From Ophiothrix spiculata (taxonomy: Eukaryota > Echinodermata > Ophiuroidea > Amphilepidida > Ophiotrichidae): 26,256 bases of DNA. Position 1 is the stretch's first letter, and each line of letters begins with the position of its first letter. Positions 1 through 10,035 of the stretch are shown piece by piece. Both the position numbers and the translations under genes were made by a program. Location: assembly GCA_000969725.1 (NCBI GenBank), contig JXSR01S022980.1. The stretch is one strand, 5' to 3'. Under the pieces are notes generated by a model. The model did not search any database. It was given only the letters and a program-made list of their open reading frames with translations, and was not told the DNA's origin.

Positions 1-1439
1 AGATTTATCCCCTATCCTGCGTTCTCCAAAATTAGTTAAATTAGCGATACAAAAACCTTCATAACTTTGCAACGGAAGGTCGGATTTGAAAAATTCAAAC
101 GGGTTTGGATTCTTTAGATCACTGGCTTTCATTTAAAATTCAGTTGAAGCAAGATGATTCATAATTTTAAAATCACCTGAAGTGTCTATATGAAGACAGC
201 CATTTTATCATCAATGGCCCTATCATTTTATTTTCTATACTTGTGTAACATGGGAAACCTTGTCGTAGTTAATTCTGTTGGGACTGAAAATGCTGAAAAA
301 CTAGTTGAATTTATTTACTTTACATTTTCTTTGTTCTTCCTTGTTTCATAATATCCATCCATTCAGTTAGTATTTAGTTATTTACACTTACAGCCAGTCT
401 TTGTCAACCAAAATACTTTTTAAGTTGTCAAGTTTAAGATTACTCATATTAATTTTCTTTGTATGCTTAATAAAATGCAGTCAATATTTTCATTCTACAT
501 ACACATAACTGCACATAGAAATTTGTTTTTATCATGATATTATCATGATATTAATAACTGTTAAGTTATTGGGATGACATTTATGTTGGTGAAGTTCTTA
601 ATGCATTTTGATCAAGTATTAATTTAAGTCGGCATGGTGTTATCGCTAAGAAAAGTAATGAAAGGTTTTGCATCCTTTTAGGAAAATATCTTTGCAATAT
701 ATATGTTTTTATTGTGTTTTTGGCCCACATTTTTGCCATTGATTACAAACCTGACAAAAATATTTTTAAAATAATTTCAATTGTACATGGGCATATGAGC
801 CATACTAAAAAGGAAACTTACTTGATTAGGTAAAAATCATGATTTTCAAGAGTAAATCTAATTGGTCAACTATCAAAAATGCTCTTAAATATGGCCAATT
901 ACATAACAGCTTCAAAATATGCAGTAGCTTTTTACCTTGTTTTAATTTTGCTACAGAGTCTGTGATTGGTTCAAAAATTGAGAGAACGTTGGTTATGACC
1001 ATGCAGTTTGAAAGCAGACCTCAATGGGTTAATGCTAATCAAAAGAATGGGAGCATTAAATCAAGAATAAGTGATAATAATGAGATAAAATATTGATGAA
1101 AAAACTAATAATGAGACGAAATATCATCAATCTATATCAAGCTGAGAAAACTCATTTGTCTCTAATTTGACAGCTCAAAATATCACTTCATTAATTTGGG
1201 TCTCTTATTTATGTTTGAAAGATAATGTTGGACTGATTAGTTTTGATATACCTATTCTGTGATACACTGCAGTTATAATTTGAACTGAAAACTAATTATA
1301 GCAGGAACGAAAATATATATTGCGTGTTGTGTCTTTCATTAGTGATCTTTCCCAAAAAAATATTAAAAATATATTCATTAAATTGAGATTTTCGTGATTG
1401 TAAGAATAGGGAGAGACTTGTTAACGATTTTTTGTGCAA
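1..1439. other. AT-rich intron, no gene seen
   Basis: There are no convincing splice-bounded coding frames. Bases 61-90 (CATAACTTTGCAACGGAAGG and flank) loosely resemble the interior of the TTAA element at 7651-7993 (TTTGTAACTTGGAAACGAAC), so the left edge may cut through a related repeat. A perfect tandem of ATCATGATATT lies at about 532-552. The open frame at 839-1096 has no family resemblance and looks like chance. Confidence 0.4.
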
Positions 1440-1977
1440 GACTATGGTCACAATACTTTGTATGAACAGATACGAACAGTGCTTTGATCATGATTTGACC
1501 ATTTCGCATGATCTTTTAATTTTTTATGGGGTGGGGAAACTTTGCCTGTAGACCATAAGAAATTTTGGCTGAAATATGTGAATAATGTTTTGAAAATGTC
1601 AGCACATTCTACGCAATTTTGCAGAGGTGGTTTTCAGGATATCCCACAATGCATTATTCTGATACATTGATTTTACAATATGCCTGCAAATTCAATTCAA
1701 CTCCTATACTTATGTACAGGTTGCTGAGGTTTTTGAGGTGTCAGCAATGTGGGTAAAAACACTGGGCTAGTGTGAAAAGAAACACATCCCTAGAAAGATA
1801 TGAATGAGTACTATTCAATGGAATTCTCAAATTCCTACTAGCCCCTTGCCCACAAAACCATTATTGCCTATTATATATCAGTGTATCAGAATAATGCATT
1901 GTGGGATATCCTGAAAACCACCTCTAGCAATTTTGTAACTGTTCGTAAGAACGTCGTATGGCCAATTGTGACCATAG
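1440..1977. repeat. Composite foldback with 48-bp arms
   Basis: Inner arms 1623-1670 and 1878-1925 are reverse complements over 48 bp with one mismatch (AGAGGTGGTTTTCAGGATAT at the left end), spaced 207 bp apart. Outer blocks containing CTATGGTCACAAT (1442-1454) and ATTGTGACCATAG (1965-1977) also pair, as do ACGAACAGT and ACTGTTCGT inside them. The left side holds an extra stretch of about 120 bp between outer and inner arms that the right side lacks. This suggests an older foldback with a later insertion, or two nested elements. No transposase is visible. Confidence 0.75.
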
Positions 1978-2393
1978 CTTAAAGGTCAAAAGGGCAGATA
2001 TTTGTGTCGGGGTTTCATAGGACCACTGGACAGATTCTTGTATAGGTGCTAATTTATATGAAATGCCTAATTCAGATCTTGGTTGAGAAATTTGATTTTA
2101 TTCAGCAGGTCTTATATCTATTTTGATGGCTCTTAAATTGAATTTATTGTACATGTAGGTCTTGATATTTCTCTCATCATGAATATCATAGCTTTACAAA
2201 AAAAAGTACATATGCCCATATTAAGTATTAGGCCAAACAAATCTAATTATTACACATGTGACTTTATTCACCTATGATTCAGTAAAACGATAGAAAGTGC
2301 TGACATGATTTGACTGAAGGAGAGTTTCGAGTGCTTGGAATGATGGCACTCAGTAACAGGTGTAAATGACACAGATAATGTCTTGATAAGTAT

Positions 2394-2567
2394 GTCCTAT
2401 TTATGGGTAGCAATGCTGTGTGATTCAGTTTGGCAAAGTGGACAGGTGGCAAGGGGCGCCCACAATTGATGTATTTTAGGGTAAGGGTTTGACACTGTAA
2501 TGGCCAGTATAATGGTGTCCTATATGGGTAGCAGTATAAATTTTTTGGGATTCAATTTGGCTAAGAC
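2394..2567. repeat. Diverged direct repeat, period about 123 bp
   Basis: GTCCTATTTATGGGTAGCA at 2394 and GTCCTATATGGGTAGCA at 2517 each begin a block of about 48 bp, ending in CAGTTTGGCAAAG and CAATTTGGCTAAG. The second copy abuts the TIR element at 2571. This may be a local duplication or two pieces of one older repeat. Confidence 0.55.
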
Positions 2568-2570
2568 TAA

Positions 2571-2785
2571 AGGTCCGTTCATAGTACGCCGCACTGCAGT
2601 GCAGTGCGTTGTAAGTACGTAGTCTTCAAAAGTTACTGCACTGCACAGTTTACTGTAAGAAACTGAAGTGCGGCGTCGCAATAAAGTTCAATATGTTTAA
2701 ACCTGAAATGCGTCAATGTGCGGCAAGGTGCAGCAAATAATGATCGATATATCGGTAAAATTTGCGGCGTACTATGAACAGACCT
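2571..2785. mobile_element. Non-autonomous TIR element (MITE), 215 bp
   Basis: The ends are AGGTCCGTTCATAGTACGCC GCA at the left and its reverse complement at the right (2763-2785), 23 bp with one mismatch. The interior is rich in CACTGCAGTGCA-type palindromes and has no open frame. It shares the 20-mer TACGTAGTCTTCAAAAGTTA (2616-2635) with the element at 3525-3694, and the TIRs have the same pattern (GGT, CGTTC, AGT), so they are related. Superfamily is not assigned. The complementarity runs a few bases further out (CTAAAGG and CCTTTAG), hiding any target duplication. Confidence 0.82.
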
Positions 2786-3524
2786 TTAGCCTTATGAATG
2801 TGTCCTTGAAGTCTTGAGGTTACATGCAAAGAAAACATCGTTGAAAATGTACGCTCGCATCAGAGACCACTGCGTATTTACTACAGACACGCTTTCATGA
2901 AGTAAATCCAACAACAATAAATAAACTTGCATTGCAATTAATATGATACAAAATTGAATCAGTGAATACATGACTTAGCATTTCTCTTTACAGTCAGCAA
3001 TTAAACCCAATTTCTCATTAGTTTGATAATTAAACCCATTTTCACTGCAGGAGACACATTAAGCAAATGAACTTGACAAGTAATGAGCTCATGTGTTGAA
3101 AGAAACACTTTGAATAAGTTCTCAATTTAATTCCATTTATACAGCGCAATGATTTATGAACAGTACGACCCAATTGCACACAATCAACAAGTAATGCATG
3201 TAGACAGAATACGACCACTGGGGAAGGAGCACAAATAGGTTTTTAAAGTTATGTGGTCTCCACGTAATTCAAACTTCATGTGATTTTCAGAAATCAGATG
3301 GTAGTTCCATAATTTTAGATTGGGATAATAATAAATAAAAATGTGTTTAATTACTGTATATAGTGGTATTTTCCAGGTTTTCATTTGTGTGATTGTCTAC
3401 AAGTGAATTTTAACAGTCCCAAAACAATTACAATGTAACTTTAACTATAGAGTATCAAAGTGAATTTGCAAAATCAGCATCGCACAAAATAGTTAATCTA
3501 CACAAAAAATACAGTATTGGCCTA
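2786..3524. other. Intron between two MITEs, no gene seen
   Basis: AT-rich sequence with no supported exon. TTTCTCATTAGTTTGATAATTAAACCC-like text recurs weakly near 3001-3040 as a short imperfect direct repeat. The minus-strand frame at 3184-3384 is compositionally random. Confidence 0.35.
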
Positions 3525-3694
3525 ATGGTGCGTTCGGAGTCCAGCGATTTCATCACTGCAACACCTATCGATGTCTACCGATACGTAGTCTTCAAAAGTT
3601 ATTGCGCAATATACGTAGCGTGTGTAAAGACTGCGTATCAACAAACGTCGTGCGATAAAATCGCTGTGAAATTATTGGACTCTGAATGCACCAT
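3525..3694. mobile_element. Non-autonomous TIR element (MITE), 170 bp
   Basis: The left end ATGGTGCGTTCGGAGTCCAG pairs with the right end at 3661-3694, which ends in TGAATGCACCAT; about 30 bp pair with a few mismatches. The interior carries the same 20-mer, TACGTAGTCTTCAAAAGTTA (3582-3601), as the element at 2571-2785. An open frame (3525-3761) runs through the element, but it is a by-product of the repeat and not a gene. Confidence 0.78.
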
Positions 3695-3761
3695 GAATGC
3701 AGTAGTTTATATGGACAAGATGCCCCTAATAAATGTCTGTATCAAATATTTTAACTTTTGA

Positions 3762-4098
3762 TTAGGCCAAAGAAAAAAAATAGTCTGTCTCAGCTTCCCG
3801 CGCGCATAGCTTTTAAAAATCCAAATTTAGCGCAATTCCTTTTTTTTTTAGGTTTTTGAGAGATTTTCAGTTTTTTTCATCTTTTTCCTACTACTGGAAA
3901 AAAAAAGTTAAATAAACGGCGGCCACAAAAAAAAAAAAAAAAAAGGCCGAAAAAAAAAAAAAAAAAAAAAAAAAAGATTAACGGTTCTTTCTGCATCCGC
4001 GTAGCCCTTTTTTACTAAAAAAAAAAAACGCTTAGCGCTTACGGTTTTGACCTTAAGTAAGCTGAGACAGAGTTCCAGAGTTTTTTTTTTTGGCCTTA
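3762..4098. mobile_element. TIR element with TTAGGCC ends and long poly(A) runs
   Basis: The left end TTAGGCCAAAGAAAAAAAAT leads to CTGTCTCAGCTT (3785-3796); the right end has AAGCTGAGACAG (4059-4070), then a T tract and GGCCTTA. The inverted arms are about 35 bp and flank a GC-poor core with A runs of about 18 (3927-3944) and 26 (3950-3975) separated by GGCCG. The element at 21212-21607 has the same type of ends. No coding capacity is seen. Confidence 0.75.
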
Positions 4099-5939
4099 TG
4101 ATGTATTAATTAATTCAAATGCATCTCAAGAAATACACTAAGAAAGTTGTATAAAAACCTTTGATTGTTGCAAAAAAAATGTAATACTTGAAAATACATG
4201 AAAATAATGCTAACAAAGTTTACTCAGTGGATTCACATCTCATGAAGTTTTCCCAGTCAATGAAATCAAATGAATTTTGTATTACTAAGTGAAAAGTTCA
4301 TACTGTGAATCAGTCACATAAACAGGCTTGATATAAACTTTCCCATTTGACAAAGATATAAAAGTTATTACAAGAAACATTTCATTGCCATCACTTGCGC
4401 ATCAATGTAAACAATTTGAATGTCAAGCATGTGTGTATAGAGCCTCTCTCTCACTCACCTTGGTTGAGTCGCTATACATTCCTGTAGCACCATACACAAT
4501 ACACTCAGGCTAGAGAGAGCACATCTTTCTCAGACCACGTTGAAACACCAACTGCACGGCCAACATAGTGAGATGGATAGAGTTAATGAGATTTACGGCA
4601 GGTGCGTTTAAGGAGCTCATCATATTAACTCTCTGTCATCAGTAGACGGTGATGCCCCGGCTCCACTGTGTACCCAATTTGTGTGTTTGCTATAGCGTCA
4701 ACAGTGTTATGCAGCCCTATGGGAAGACTTGAGGATTAGACTTGACTAAGTCCAGATTTGTCTGGGTTTTACGTTTCTTAGTTCAATTAAAATTTAACTT
4801 GTCATTGATGTAGTGGGTTAGCTATCCACCTGCTAGGAGTTTTAATTAATATTTAATTTGTTACTTTATGCATTTAGCCATTTTAATATTGGCTATGTAT
4901 GGGTTTTGTTAGGCTTGCATGTTTTGTGCTGGTTAGTGAGGACTTGTATAAGGCTGTCTGCTAAATGTGAATGAGAAATAAAGTAGGGAAAGATTTGCCT
5001 CGCCAGCACGCACTGTGGACAGTAATTAGTTTACTTAAATATCCCATTTTGCTGACGGGATTGTATAAGGGAATTGAAAAGAGTTTTAAATGTCCTTCTT
5101 GTCAATAGAAACTAATTTGGGAGACAAAGTATTGGATTTCTTTCTAGAAACACTGTTAGTGAGTATAAGTTGAAGTATACTGCCCCCATTAATAGAGTAG
5201 AGTCACTGATGTTATCCATTTTTCATTTGTAAGTAATAATAAGTGATAATGGGTGTAACTATAAAACAAGGCATATAAGAGGATGTTTCAATCGAGCATT
5301 AAAAGTATGGTTGGGTGAAATCTAGGGTGAAATAATGAGATCAAGGGTGAAATAATGAGACCCGGGAAGGGAGATCTATTTTTGCTTGCACCTCGTGCAT
5401 CAGTCAAAGAAATTGTTTTGTTTTATTGTTACCATTTCATTTTTTAAAGCCTTAAGTACTTTTACTAGATAAACAGGTTTGTAGTGAGTGAAATTAGCAT
5501 CGAGGAGATGAAAAGCAATTTGGTTCACTGCGGTACAGAGTGCAAGGTCTTGTTAATGCAAAGGTTTATGTTTCCCCGTTTATATTTCAAGTAGTGTGAA
5601 GTTCCGTTTTTTTACGTTGGTGAAGTTAATCATGACCAAATTGCTTTTGAGAGGGAAAGTAAAGATTTTGACACTGTAGTAATTGATGTAGCAGATCTTT
5701 TAATTGGTTTTGAGTAAATTGAGTTGTGGCTTGTGAGACTTCATTAATGGGGTGTTTCTTTGTAGTATTCCTCCGTCGATTTTGTACAGAGATGAAAATG
5801 ACTTTTAAATTGTCTTGCTATAACTTTTTGAGTCTTTTATTTTAGTTTATTCTAAATTTATGTTTACTTAATCTTTACATATTACAGCAACTAGTAGCTA
5901 AATAAGCTTTTCTAGGTATTAATGGCACAGGCTTCACAA
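4099..5939. other. Intron stretch without recognised genes
   Basis: Nothing coding is supported. AGGGTGAAATAATGAGA occurs twice with a 20-bp period (5324 and 5344). A CT-rich patch, CCTCTCTCTCACTCACC near 4443, faces CTAGAGAGAGC near 4512 and could pair as a weak hairpin. The remainder is ordinary AT-rich sequence. Confidence 0.35.
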
Positions 5940-5963
5940 TTTTTTGCTCCTTATTTTGCTGTG

Positions 5964-6190
5964 GTAATTCTCAAAAAAAGTTATCCTTTTATAGCTAAAA
6001 TGGTAAAGAAGATGTGGGAATTCCCATTTTCATTTTTAAATTCAATTTAGCTGTGGGAATTCTCTCTAAAATTGCCCTTTTGTAGCTGCAATACATGGGA
6101 TGATAGGAATTCCCATTTTTTGAAACTTATTTTTGTTTTCCCCAATTTTTTCATATTCAATTTGAAGCCACGGAATTCCCAAATTTTTAA
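5964..6190. repeat. Degenerate tandem repeat around GGAATTCCCATTTT
   Basis: Two to three diverged units of about 95-125 bp are visible. GGTAATTCTC ... CCTTTTATAGCT ... GTGGGAATTCCCATTTTC is followed by GGGAATTCTC ... CCCTTTTGTAGCT ... TAGGAATTCCCATTTTTT, then by TTCAATTTG with CGGAATTCCCAAATTTTT. The order of sub-motifs is kept. The minus-strand open frame at 6066-6332 is derived from this repeat. Confidence 0.6.
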
Positions 6191-6392
6191 GCAAAAAATA
6201 AAATAGCATGTCTTTAGGGAGGGGTGCCATTAATTGGAATAGCCCAACATAAGGTTGATCAGAAAATAAAAAGGGTTTATTTTCCAACCTGTTCCAAGGA
6301 TGACTTGGTAGTCTTTTTTGTTTCTTCTCCATTTAGTTCCCATTATCTGGATTTTACTCCGGAAGTCTTTCATTATCCATTATTCTACTAAG

Positions 6393-6568
6393 CAGGGGTG
6401 TGATTCTGCAGGATTTTTTGTGTAGATTTCAGGATTTTTTTAATTCAAAATTTCCACAATTTTATTTGTTTTCAGCCCGATCTTGATCATTCTAGACCAA
6501 TTTACGATGTTTTTGCAGGATTTTTTTTAGCAGCGGGGATTTTTTCTAAAAGGCCAATCACACCCCTG
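6393..6568. mobile_element. hAT-like MITE with target duplication, 176 bp
   Basis: The ends are perfect 13-bp inverted repeats CAGGGGTGTGATT and AATCACACCCCTG. The flanks are TACTAAG (6386-6392) and TACTAAG (6569-6575), a 7-bp perfect duplication; with the next base out it is 8 bp with one mismatch (CTACTAAG and GTACTAAG). CAGGGGTG-type ends and 8-bp target duplications are hallmarks of hAT transposons. The interior is T-rich, with repeated AGGATTTTTT motifs and no transposase, so it would have depended on an element elsewhere. Confidence 0.85.
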
Positions 6569-6575
6569 TACTAAG

Positions 6576-7650
6576 GCGGAAGGGTTGGGATAGGATGGTG
6601 GTTATACTACTGCCACCCTATAATCTAATAGGTTTTAAATTCTACTCATTATATATGGCTATTTTAGTCATTAACCAGTTTCTCTCAGTTAAAATGCTCA
6701 GTGCTTTTCCCTGTTACCTTATGGATCCAAACTAAGATGCACCCCTTTATATTTAGCGCCAATTCTCTCATTTCATAGCATTTCTACTCATCAAAGTCAT
6801 TATGTGTTTGTCATTTGCAATATTCTCTCAGTGAAAAACCTCAAAGCTGTTGAGTGTCATGCACTGAATATTTACGACCTTTGCAATCATTTCCAATGAT
6901 TGAAACCCACTTTACAAAGCTTTTATTTTGTGTACAGTAAAACGTCCCATAGAAGCACCCTGACTTTGCATTAATGAGCTAGAAAGAGATAATGGACAAT
7001 TTGCTCCAAAAAGTGTTCATACAAGTGTTTATTTTGGATCACTTTATAGATCACATAAGAGCTGTTTAATGGAACAATAACGACTAATGCATATTAATGC
7101 TCTCTCTGTTTTGTGAAATTATGGTAACTGGTTTTGTAAATGCAATACTTGTGATATAATTTGACTTCGAACAAGTTTTTCTTTGGCTTCAAACAAGCCT
7201 GCCAAGTACTTGAATCAATATGTTTTTACTCAGGCTACCTTTGTCCACCTACACTGCTAAGTCACTTAAACCATTAAATCTCAGCATTGGAAAGGATGTT
7301 GATTTAAATTAGAATAGACGAATTTGATTGATTGTAATATATGTGTTAAAAGGTGGTCAACAATAATTTCTGTGTATCAGTTAATTTTGCCAGTTGAAAT
7401 ATTACAAAATTCCAGTTTTTGTCTTCCAATAAAATATACATTTCTTTTTTACAAAAGTTATGCCACTTTTGTAAGTTGTGGCTGCAATAATTAATAGAAT
7501 TAAAAAATGGTAATGTTATCACGAAAGTATAAAACAAAATACTGCACTTATCCTAACAATGTGTGCACAATTTGTTTTCTCTTTTTTAACTGCTATTAGC
7601 GATCAACTTTCTAAATATAGCACATGAAAACTTGGAGAATAGTTTATCAT
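6576..7650. other. Intron stretch without recognised features
   Basis: AT-rich sequence. I found no splice-bounded coding segment, inverted repeat or tandem repeat that stands out. The minus-strand frame at 7346-7537 has no recognisable domain. Confidence 0.35.
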
Positions 7651-7993
7651 TTAAAGGGGCAATTCATGATCCACTTTTCACCCTCAAGGTCAGGTCAATC
7701 AATCTTGAGTTTTTTAGCTTATACGAACCCTCAACTGGTATATGATACAATCCCAAAACCATTCTTTCATATGAGCTTGCATTTTTGAGAAAAGTGATTT
7801 TCTATTTATTGTCGGGGCCCCGACAGTAATTACAACACAGTAGCCTATGGGGATTTTCAAAATGCTGAAAAGTTTGTAACTTGGAAACGAACGATCGGAA
7901 TCAAGTGAAATTTTCAGAATATATCTATTTTGTTCTTTTCTTTACATTTAGCTAAAAAAGAGGCCACATCAAAATCATGAATTGCACCTTTAA
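7651..7993. mobile_element. TTAA-flanked foldback element, 343 bp
   Basis: TTAAAGGGGCAATTCATGAT at the left and ATCATGAATTGCACCTTTAA at the right are inverted repeats with one mismatch over 20 bp, each bordered by TTAA. Three other elements in the window share the TTAAAGG ... CCTTTAA layout (11343, 12908, 18544). TTAA is the target duplicated by piggyBac-type transposons, but the AGG-type ends are not the usual CCY of piggyBac, so the family is left open. No open frame of interest. Confidence 0.75.
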
Positions 7994-8126
7994 GATTCAT
8001 CAAGATCATAGTTTGCCAAAAAATGGAGTATCTATAGGTCTGTATTGCATTTATCTTTCACTGATCTATAGTTTTGAATTTACTTTGTTGCAGAACAAGA
8101 TCTTATCGACTTAATAACCACAATTT

Positions 8127-8320
8127 CAACAAGCTAGCTGAAACTTCCATTGCATAAATGTAATATATCAATCATGTTTGAAAGGAAAAAAAATCAAATT
8201 TAGCTGATATTCTCATAGCTTTATGCATTGACACAATTTTTTGAAAGAAACAAAAATCAAGTCTAACTGGAATTCTCATTGATTTAATGCATTCTACACA
8301 ATTTTGAAAGAAAAATGATC
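8127..8320. repeat. Degenerate tandem repeat, period about 63 bp
   Basis: TTGAAAG followed by an A-rich tract and ATCAA begins units at 8178, 8241 and 8304. Each unit contains TAGCTGATATTCTCAT or TAACTGGAATTCTCAT, then TTATGCATT or TTAATGCATT and ACACAATTTT. A further partial unit precedes (GCTGAAACTTCCATTGCAT). About three units are visible, diverged by roughly a fifth. Confidence 0.65.
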
Positions 8321-8816
8321 CCTCTGTTCATCAAATTAGCACGGAATCACTTCCATTTTGTCAAATTGGAAACTCTTTCACTTGTCTATTATCGTTATCA
8401 GAGAGCGTAATTGAGCATGATGTGAAAATAATTTATCCGCATCCATCGTATCTCGATTTATTTTTAGCCGGGCCGGTACTCCAAGATGACAGTTTAATGA
8501 GCAGTTGCTTAAGTATCGTGCTCTCCATCATCGAGGTGAAGCCATCGATGTGATCTCTCTTTTTCCTGGGGTGTTTCAGGAATTTTAATGGTTCACGCTT
8601 GAGTTTCGTCACTAATGGATCTGTAAGCTTTGTGAATGTGTGAACATTTTACCTGACAATGATTTCTGTTCAATTTGCGTTTTTGCGTGTGCTATGACAC
8701 AGCTGGTATTTCTACTTTTTGATGCTATCAAGATGTGATTCCTGTCTCAATGCTTTTAGGCCAAACAAATTGTGTACCTTGTTCGAAGAAATTTTGAAGG
8801 TTAGATTTATTTGGTT

Positions 8817-8894
8817 AGATTCTTTTACTTCTGCACCATGAGACAAAGTTATATAAGATTCTTTTACTTCTGCACCATGAGACAAAGTTATATA
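8817..8894. repeat. Exact 39-bp tandem duplication
   Basis: The 39-bp unit starting AGATTCTTTTACTTCTGCAC occurs twice back to back with no visible mismatch (8817-8855 and 8856-8894), so the duplication is young or recently homogenised. It is 13 codons long in the short open frame 8811-9098, but no other sign of coding is present. Confidence 0.9.
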
Positions 8895-9138
8895 AGATAC
8901 AATTTGAAAATAAGCAATTCATCTAATGTCATTAAAACAATTTTTCTGCAAGAATTCTATGAGAAAAAAAATTTGAGTTTTGTTACAGAAATCTGTAAAA
9001 TTAAAATAAGGGAGTTACCAACTAAAGGAAAAATTAACAAACTTTGGACAGATTTTGGGTCAGTTGGAAAAATGGGCAAACACAACCATAATTGTTAGGG
9101 TTTATACACAGGTGCGAAACATATTTGATGGAGTTTTT

Positions 9139-9143
9139 TAAGT

Positions 9144-9172
<29 letters not shown>
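9139..9172. repeat. GTT trinucleotide microsatellite
   Basis: About eight GTT units with one interruption (GATGTT). It explains the asparagine run in the minus-strand open frame 9034-9249, which is therefore not taken as a gene. Confidence 0.9.
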
Positions 9173-9174
<2 letters not shown>

Positions 9175-9410
9175 TTTACTTGAAGAAAACATGATTCTAT
9201 GGGTGGGTTTATTCTCGATTTGATTTTCAAGTCTGTTACCTTTCATCAACGATAAACCAACACTAAAAGTTCTTTGGGTACAGACTATATTTAGTTGATA
9301 TATTCAAAGTGTTTTACTTAGCTGTTATAAAGCATTTTCTCTTCATTTTGATTTGGAAGAGGCAAATTTATGATAGGCAAATATTGTACTCTAATGATTT
9401 TTAGTCATGA

Positions 9411-9577
9411 TAACATATGTGGACCGCCGCCGCAAAAGGGTGCAGTTGTCGGCTCCTACATGTTGCTCATTGTAGCATATCTGATGTATGTTATTTGTAT
9501 GCATCAGATATGCTACAATGAGCAACATGTAGGAGCCGACAACTGCACCCTTTTGCCGTGGCGGGACACATATGTTA
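9411..9577. repeat. Near-perfect palindrome, about 76-bp arms (copy 1)
   Basis: The left arm runs from TAACATATGTG through CAAAAGGGTGCAGTTGTC to AGCATATCTGATG (9411-9486). The right arm from 9502 repeats it in reverse complement out to CACATATGTTA. The loop is about 15 bp. Only a few mismatches and a 1-bp gap are seen, all near the outer GC-rich part (CCGCCGCCGC facing GCCGTGGCGG). A second copy with the same arm core lies at 11075-11210. The arms could extrude as a cruciform or fold as RNA into a long hairpin. No protein is encoded; the frame 9370-9714 is a by-product. Confidence 0.9.
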
Positions 9578-9611
9578 ATACATTCATGGCTTTAAGATTT
9601 TTAGATTGTGA

Positions 9612-9769
9612 AAATGTATACTACAGAAACATTACTAAGTTAAACTTGATCCTCTTGATACGGTGCATGGTTGAAACTGACCACCTTACTGAAGACATAC
9701 AACAGAAACATTAGCAAGTTAAATAACATGTATGTAAAATACAAAGCTCCAAGTGACCACCTGAGGCTG
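9612..9769. repeat. Two-unit tandem duplication, period about 79 bp
   Basis: ACAGAAACATTACTAAGTTAA at 9623 and ACAGAAACATTAGCAAGTTA at 9702 start two diverged units. Each later contains a TGACCACCT block (ACTGACCACCTTACTG and AGTGACCACCTGAGG). The order is kept, but the middles differ considerably. Confidence 0.6.
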
Positions 9770-9852
9770 TCAATACTGGTATAGAGATGAATCCAAAATA
9801 AACAAGCCATTATGAAGTGATTCATAGGATCAATTGTAAGAAGAGAAAGTGA

Positions 9853-10035
9853 ATATCCCATCATGCATTGCTTCCTTTGGGATTATTTGTATAGTAAGTT
9901 GATTAGTGATGAAACATGCCTAAGATGGAAAATTACAACAATTTCCTTTGATTTGGGCTTATTTCTTCACTATTTACTCACATGATTCAGTATACCAGCA
10001 ATCCTGTAGGGAACAATGCAATGCATGATGGGATA
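9853..10035. repeat. Foldback element with TATCCCATCATGCATTGC ends
   Basis: TATCCCATCATGCATTGC at 9853-9870 is inverted at 10018-10035. Weaker complementarity continues inward for some 30 bp (CTTTGGGATTATTTGTATAG against AGGATTGCTGGTATAC when reversed). About 180 bp in all, with no coding potential, typical of a degraded MITE. Confidence 0.7.

Noticed and set aside
839-1096. 85-residue plus-strand open frame
   Set aside because: No recognisable domain, low-complexity AT-driven composition, and no splice or translation context; length is within chance for this sequence.
2228-2246. TTAGGCCAAACAAAT as the end of another TTAGGCC element (also at 8757)
   Set aside because: No matching inverted end was found nearby, so no element was called.
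6066-6332. 88-residue minus-strand frame
   Set aside because: Lies largely in the degenerate GGAATTCCC tandem repeat and has no domain.
9034-9249. Minus-strand frame with an asparagine run
   Set aside because: The run is the GTT microsatellite at 9139-9172 read on the other strand.
9370-9714. 114-residue open frame, the longest in the window
   Set aside because: It reads straight through the near-perfect palindrome at 9411-9577 and the 79-bp duplication after it, so its length comes from repeat structure.
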